Below, in pieces: positions 49,475 to 51,630 of a DNA stretch of 51,630 nucleotides. The translations under genes were made by a program, and so were the position numbers. The notes under the pieces are model-generated. The model was not told the DNA's origin. It was given only the letters and a program-made list of their open reading frames with translations, and made no database searches. The stretch's first letter is position 1, and every line of letters begins with the position of its first letter. Source of the DNA: Gammaproteobacteria bacterium (GTDB taxonomy: Bacteria; Pseudomonadota; Gammaproteobacteria; Enterobacterales; Alteromonadaceae); assembly GCA_018825965.1 (NCBI GenBank), contig JAHKAA010000052.1, positions 1-51,630 on the forward strand, read 5' to 3'.

Positions 49475-49598
49475 TTTAATATTCCCCTGTCTTGTAGGCT
49501 CGGTGGCTTAGTCCAATAGCGACAACCACCTGTTATGGCTGTGCTTGTTCTACCCTTTTTAGGCTGCTAACAACATTAGACCTTAGTCTAGGCAAGTC

Positions 49599-49661
49599 AA
49601 CCTCAGACGTCTTTGCTGCAACTGAATAAAAAACAATCTGCGACTAAAGGCTAATTGTCGC
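49599..49661. promoter_or_regulatory. Candidate CrbR-binding region between acs and the porin gene
   Basis: AACCTCAGACG (49599-49609) is identical to the word at 41951-41961. Further on, GCGACTAAAGG...TTGTCGC (49640-49661) includes CGACTAAAG, the reverse complement of CTTTAGTCG from the crbS/DUF4212 region, inside a GCGAC/GTCGC dyad. This lies 125-187 bases before the acs start. Confidence 0.5.
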
Positions 49662-49735
49662 TTTGGCAAAAGCACACCAAAGTTGAGCCGTGGTACAGAC
49701 AATAACAACATCTTAACTTGGACCAGGAGAAAACA

Positions 49736-50893
49736 ATGCTGACGAAAAAACCTCTTGCCAGCTTAATCGCTCTAGCTATAGCCGGGCTCTGCTCTCAGGC
49801 TCAGGCTGCAGTGACATTTGGTGACACTGAATTGACTTATGGTGGTTACATTAAACTCGATACCATGTGGACAGACACGTCCGATGGTCAAATTGCCACA
49901 GGCATAGGCCGTGATTTTTATATACCAAGCCTCACGCCAGTCGGCGGAGAGGGAGAGTCCGCTACATTTGATACTCATGCCCGCCAATCACGTTTCTTCT
50001 TTAAAACGGCCACAACCTTAGATAATGGTAAAAAGGTGACGGGCATGATCGAGTTTGACATGATGTCGACGCCTATTGGCGATGAACGTATCAGTAATGG
50101 TTATGCCCCGGAAATTCGCCATGCCTTCTTAAGTTACGAGAACTGGCTGATGGGACAAACCTGGTCCACTTTTATGGATGTCGCTTCTTTACCTGATAGT
50201 CTGGATTTCGTAGGTAATACGGATGGTGCTATCTTCAACCGCCAGGCTCAAATACGTTATACCAATGGCGGCTGGCAAGTGGCGTTGGAAAATCCTGAAA
50301 CAACTGTGACGCCAAATGGTGGTGGTGCCCGCATTGTGACAGACGATAACTCAGTGCCAGATGTGGTGGTTAAATACCATCATGCAGCAAGTTGGGGTTC
50401 TGTGGCGCTGGCTGTGATGGCTCGCCAGCTGTCTATTGAGTCTGCAGGTCTGGATGACAGCACCAATGGTTATGCAGTGTCTTTGTCAGGCAAATACAAT
50501 ATCTCAGCCACGGATGATATTCGTTTCACTATTAATAGTGGTGAAGGTCTGGGTCGTTATATAGGGTTAAACACCAGCAACGATGCAGTGCTTGACGCTG
50601 CTGGCAAACTTGATGCCATTAAAGTCACTGGTTATGCGTTGGCTTATAAACATGCCTGGGCTGATAAGTGGCGTTCAAGCCTGATTTATTCGGCTCAACA
50701 CATTGATAATGACGCGCAATTAACTGGTTTAGCTGTAACAGACAATACCAGCAGCTATGCGGTCAACCTTATTTATCAGGCTGCCAGTAAGCTGATGTTT
50801 GGTGTAGAGCTGAGGCATGCTACCCGCGAAATTCTGTCAGGAGACGAAGGGGATTTAAATCGCGTGCAGTTTAGTGCTAAATACGACTTCTGA
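49736..50893 (+). CDS. DcaP-like outer-membrane porin
   Basis: The ATG at 49736 (385 residues) has AGGAG seven bases upstream; a TTG 18 bases earlier lacks one. A signal peptide ends AQAA. The mature protein begins TFGDTELTYGGYIKLDTMWT and has HARQSRFFFKTATTLDNG and RHAFLSYENWLMGQTWSTF, the pattern of DcaP-like trimeric porins; it ends in a phenylalanine (KYDF), as outer-membrane barrels do. DcaP-type porins pass small carboxylates or dicarboxylic acids, so acetate-related solutes are a plausible cargo. It is divergent from acs and may be co-regulated through the shared region. A general porin is the alternative. Confidence 0.78.
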   Translation: MLTKKPLASLIALAIAGLCSQAQAAVTFGDTELTYGGYIKLDTMWTDTSDGQIATGIGRDFYIPSLTPVGGEGESATFDTHARQSRFFFKTATTLDNGKKVTGMIEFDMMSTPIGDERISNGYAPEIRHAFLSYENWLMGQTWSTFMDVASLPDSLDFVGNTDGAIFNRQAQIRYTNGGWQVALENPETTVTPNGGGARIVTDDNSVPDVVVKYHHAASWGSVALAVMARQLSIESAGLDDSTNGYAVSLSGKYNISATDDIRFTINSGEGLGRYIGLNTSNDAVLDAAGKLDAIKVTGYALAYKHAWADKWRSSLIYSAQHIDNDAQLTGLAVTDNTSSYAVNLIYQAASKLMFGVELRHATREILSGDEGDLNRVQFSAKYDF

Positions 50894-51007
50894 TTGTCCC
50901 TTTACGGAAAGGGCGGCTTTAGTCGTCCTTTCTACTTCTAAAAAAATCAATCCAGACTGAATCCTGCTTCGTAGAGTAATAAAGTTACTTTAAATGAGGA
51001 TTGTATT

Positions 51008-51292
51008 ATGCACAGACTGGAACATCTTAACCGCCAGGATGTTGTGATTAACGAGCTTGTGATCTATTCAGTTGAAATGGGCATCTATTTGGCTCAGGTA
51101 GACTATGATGACAGAGTAGCCTTTCTGGTTGACGCAGAGAACAGACCTCAACGCTTTTTGAGCGTGGAGCAGGTCAAACAATCTTTGGCAGATGCAACTA
51201 TCAAAAAGGCCTGGTTACAACATCAATCTGCGTACGATGAAATGATTGGTGGTCCTGAAAAGGTCGATAACAGCTTACGAATTCCTGTTTAA
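51008..51292 (+). CDS. Small DUF6482-like protein
   Basis: A 94-residue soluble protein, ATG at 51008, with GAGGA upstream. It has alternating charged beta-strands (NELVIYSVEMGIYLAQVDYDDRVAFLV) followed by a helix with SVEQVKQSLAD and an end block YDEMIGGPEK. These resemble a small family of pseudomonad and alteromonad proteins labelled DUF6482, in which HDEMIG is the usual end motif; here it is YDEMIG. Function unknown. It is a single gene with its own terminator, and it precedes a likely ribosomal RNA operon without being part of it. Confidence 0.6.
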   Translation: MHRLEHLNRQDVVINELVIYSVEMGIYLAQVDYDDRVAFLVDAENRPQRFLSVEQVKQSLADATIKKAWLQHQSAYDEMIGGPEKVDNSLRIPV

Positions 51293-51316
51293 GGCAAAAA
51301 AAGTCTCTTTTTTGCC
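51293..51316 (+). terminator. Intrinsic terminator of the DUF6482 gene
   Basis: GGCAAAAAA pairs with TTTTTTGCC across a short loop directly after the stop codon. A long T-run follows at 51325-51331. Confidence 0.8.
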
Positions 51317-51375
51317 CGTTTTGCTTTTTTTCTGAGCGAACGATCACGGATTTCATCAATTTGTCATTTTAGGGG

Positions 51376-51630
51376 TTGTGCAGGATTTAAAACTCCCTAT
51401 AATGCGCGCCATGCCAACGGGGTAGTGCGAAAGCAGCTCTGGGGTGGTTTTAAACTGAAGTGAAAAATGATGCAAAACATCGCTTGACACGAAGTTGAAA
51501 ATCACTAAAATGGCCGCCTCGCAGCGCGGCTGAGTCGAAAGGCTCAAAAGTGAAGCGAAGCAGTTTAAGTGGTGAGTTTGAGAAATAAAATCAAACTACT
51601 TGCTTGACACAAATTCTGGGAAGTGTAAGA
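51376..51630 (+). promoter_or_regulatory. Tandem strong promoters of a likely ribosomal RNA operon
   Basis: Three promoters follow each other with 16-bp spacers. P1 has TTGTGC (51376) and TATAAT (51398), then GCGCGCC. P2 has TTGACA (51484) and TAAAAT (51506), then GGCCGCC. P3 has TTGACA (51604) and TAAGA (51626), cut by the window edge. GC-rich discriminators right after the -10 boxes are typical of rRNA and tRNA promoters under stringent control. The sequences between them code for nothing I can see. An rRNA operon probably begins within a few hundred bases to the right, but a tRNA operon is possible. Confidence 0.7.

Overview
The window reads as chromosomal DNA of a free-living, aerobic gammaproteobacterium of the Alteromonadales / Rheinheimera-Alishewanella kind. 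I infer this from moderate GC content, two TonB-dependent receptors, a CrbS/CrbR-ActP-Acs acetate module, a PsrA-FadE fatty-acid pair and a RimO typical of that group. The genus is a guess. Nearly all the DNA is ordinary-looking chromosome. The clearly mobile or accessory parts are the left edge (about 1-4000) and perhaps a two-gene coiled-coil operon at 11.8-14.6 kb.

Left edge (1-4195): the end of an IS21-family insertion sequence, with the first codons of istA running off the window, abuts a type I-E-like CRISPR array of 48 repeats and 47 spacers (166-3063). No cas gene is present. The repeats are in the E. coli I-E orientation and the degenerate repeats are at the right, so the leader should lie at the left, exactly where the IS sits. 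After the array come a degenerate tRNA-like element, a strong hairpin and a small secreted-protein gene broken by an in-frame stop codon.

4.2-11.5 kb: a KefG/KefB-type potassium efflux operon with a cyclic-nucleotide-binding protein, a membrane diguanylate cyclase, a small secreted protein, rimO and an Ahr-like zinc alcohol dehydrogenase. 11.8-14.6 kb: two unrecognised coiled-coil proteins in one operon, each with a hydrophobic segment in the middle of the coiled coil. 14.8-23 kb: an amidohydrolase fused to a RidA domain, a DUF2252 protein, a cytochrome c-FTR1 iron permease behind a Fur-like box, and a TonB receptor preceded by a 24-codon ORF and a hairpin. 23.1-26.1 kb: a PsrA-type TetR regulator and fadE.

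26.2-37.2 kb holds what looks like one regulon: a DSD1-type D-amino-acid deaminase, an RpiR-family regulator, RidA, a sodium:solute symporter, an M81 (MlrC-type) peptidase, a GH20 hexosaminidase and a second TonB receptor. A 13-bp palindrome of the form G(G/T)TAC-N3-GTAAC occurs twice in front of rpiR and twice between the hexosaminidase and the receptor. This suggests that the RpiR protein controls uptake and breakdown of an amino-sugar compound rich in D-amino acids, perhaps a peptidoglycan fragment.

37.3-51 kb is the acetate region: an exonuclease and a DUF294/CBS/cNMP protein, actP, DUF4212, the large hybrid kinase CrbS, a PerM/AI-2E-type permease, the LuxR-type regulator CrbR, acs, a DcaP-like porin and a DUF6482 protein. 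The right edge has tandem strong promoters typical of a ribosomal RNA operon, whose genes would begin just outside the window.
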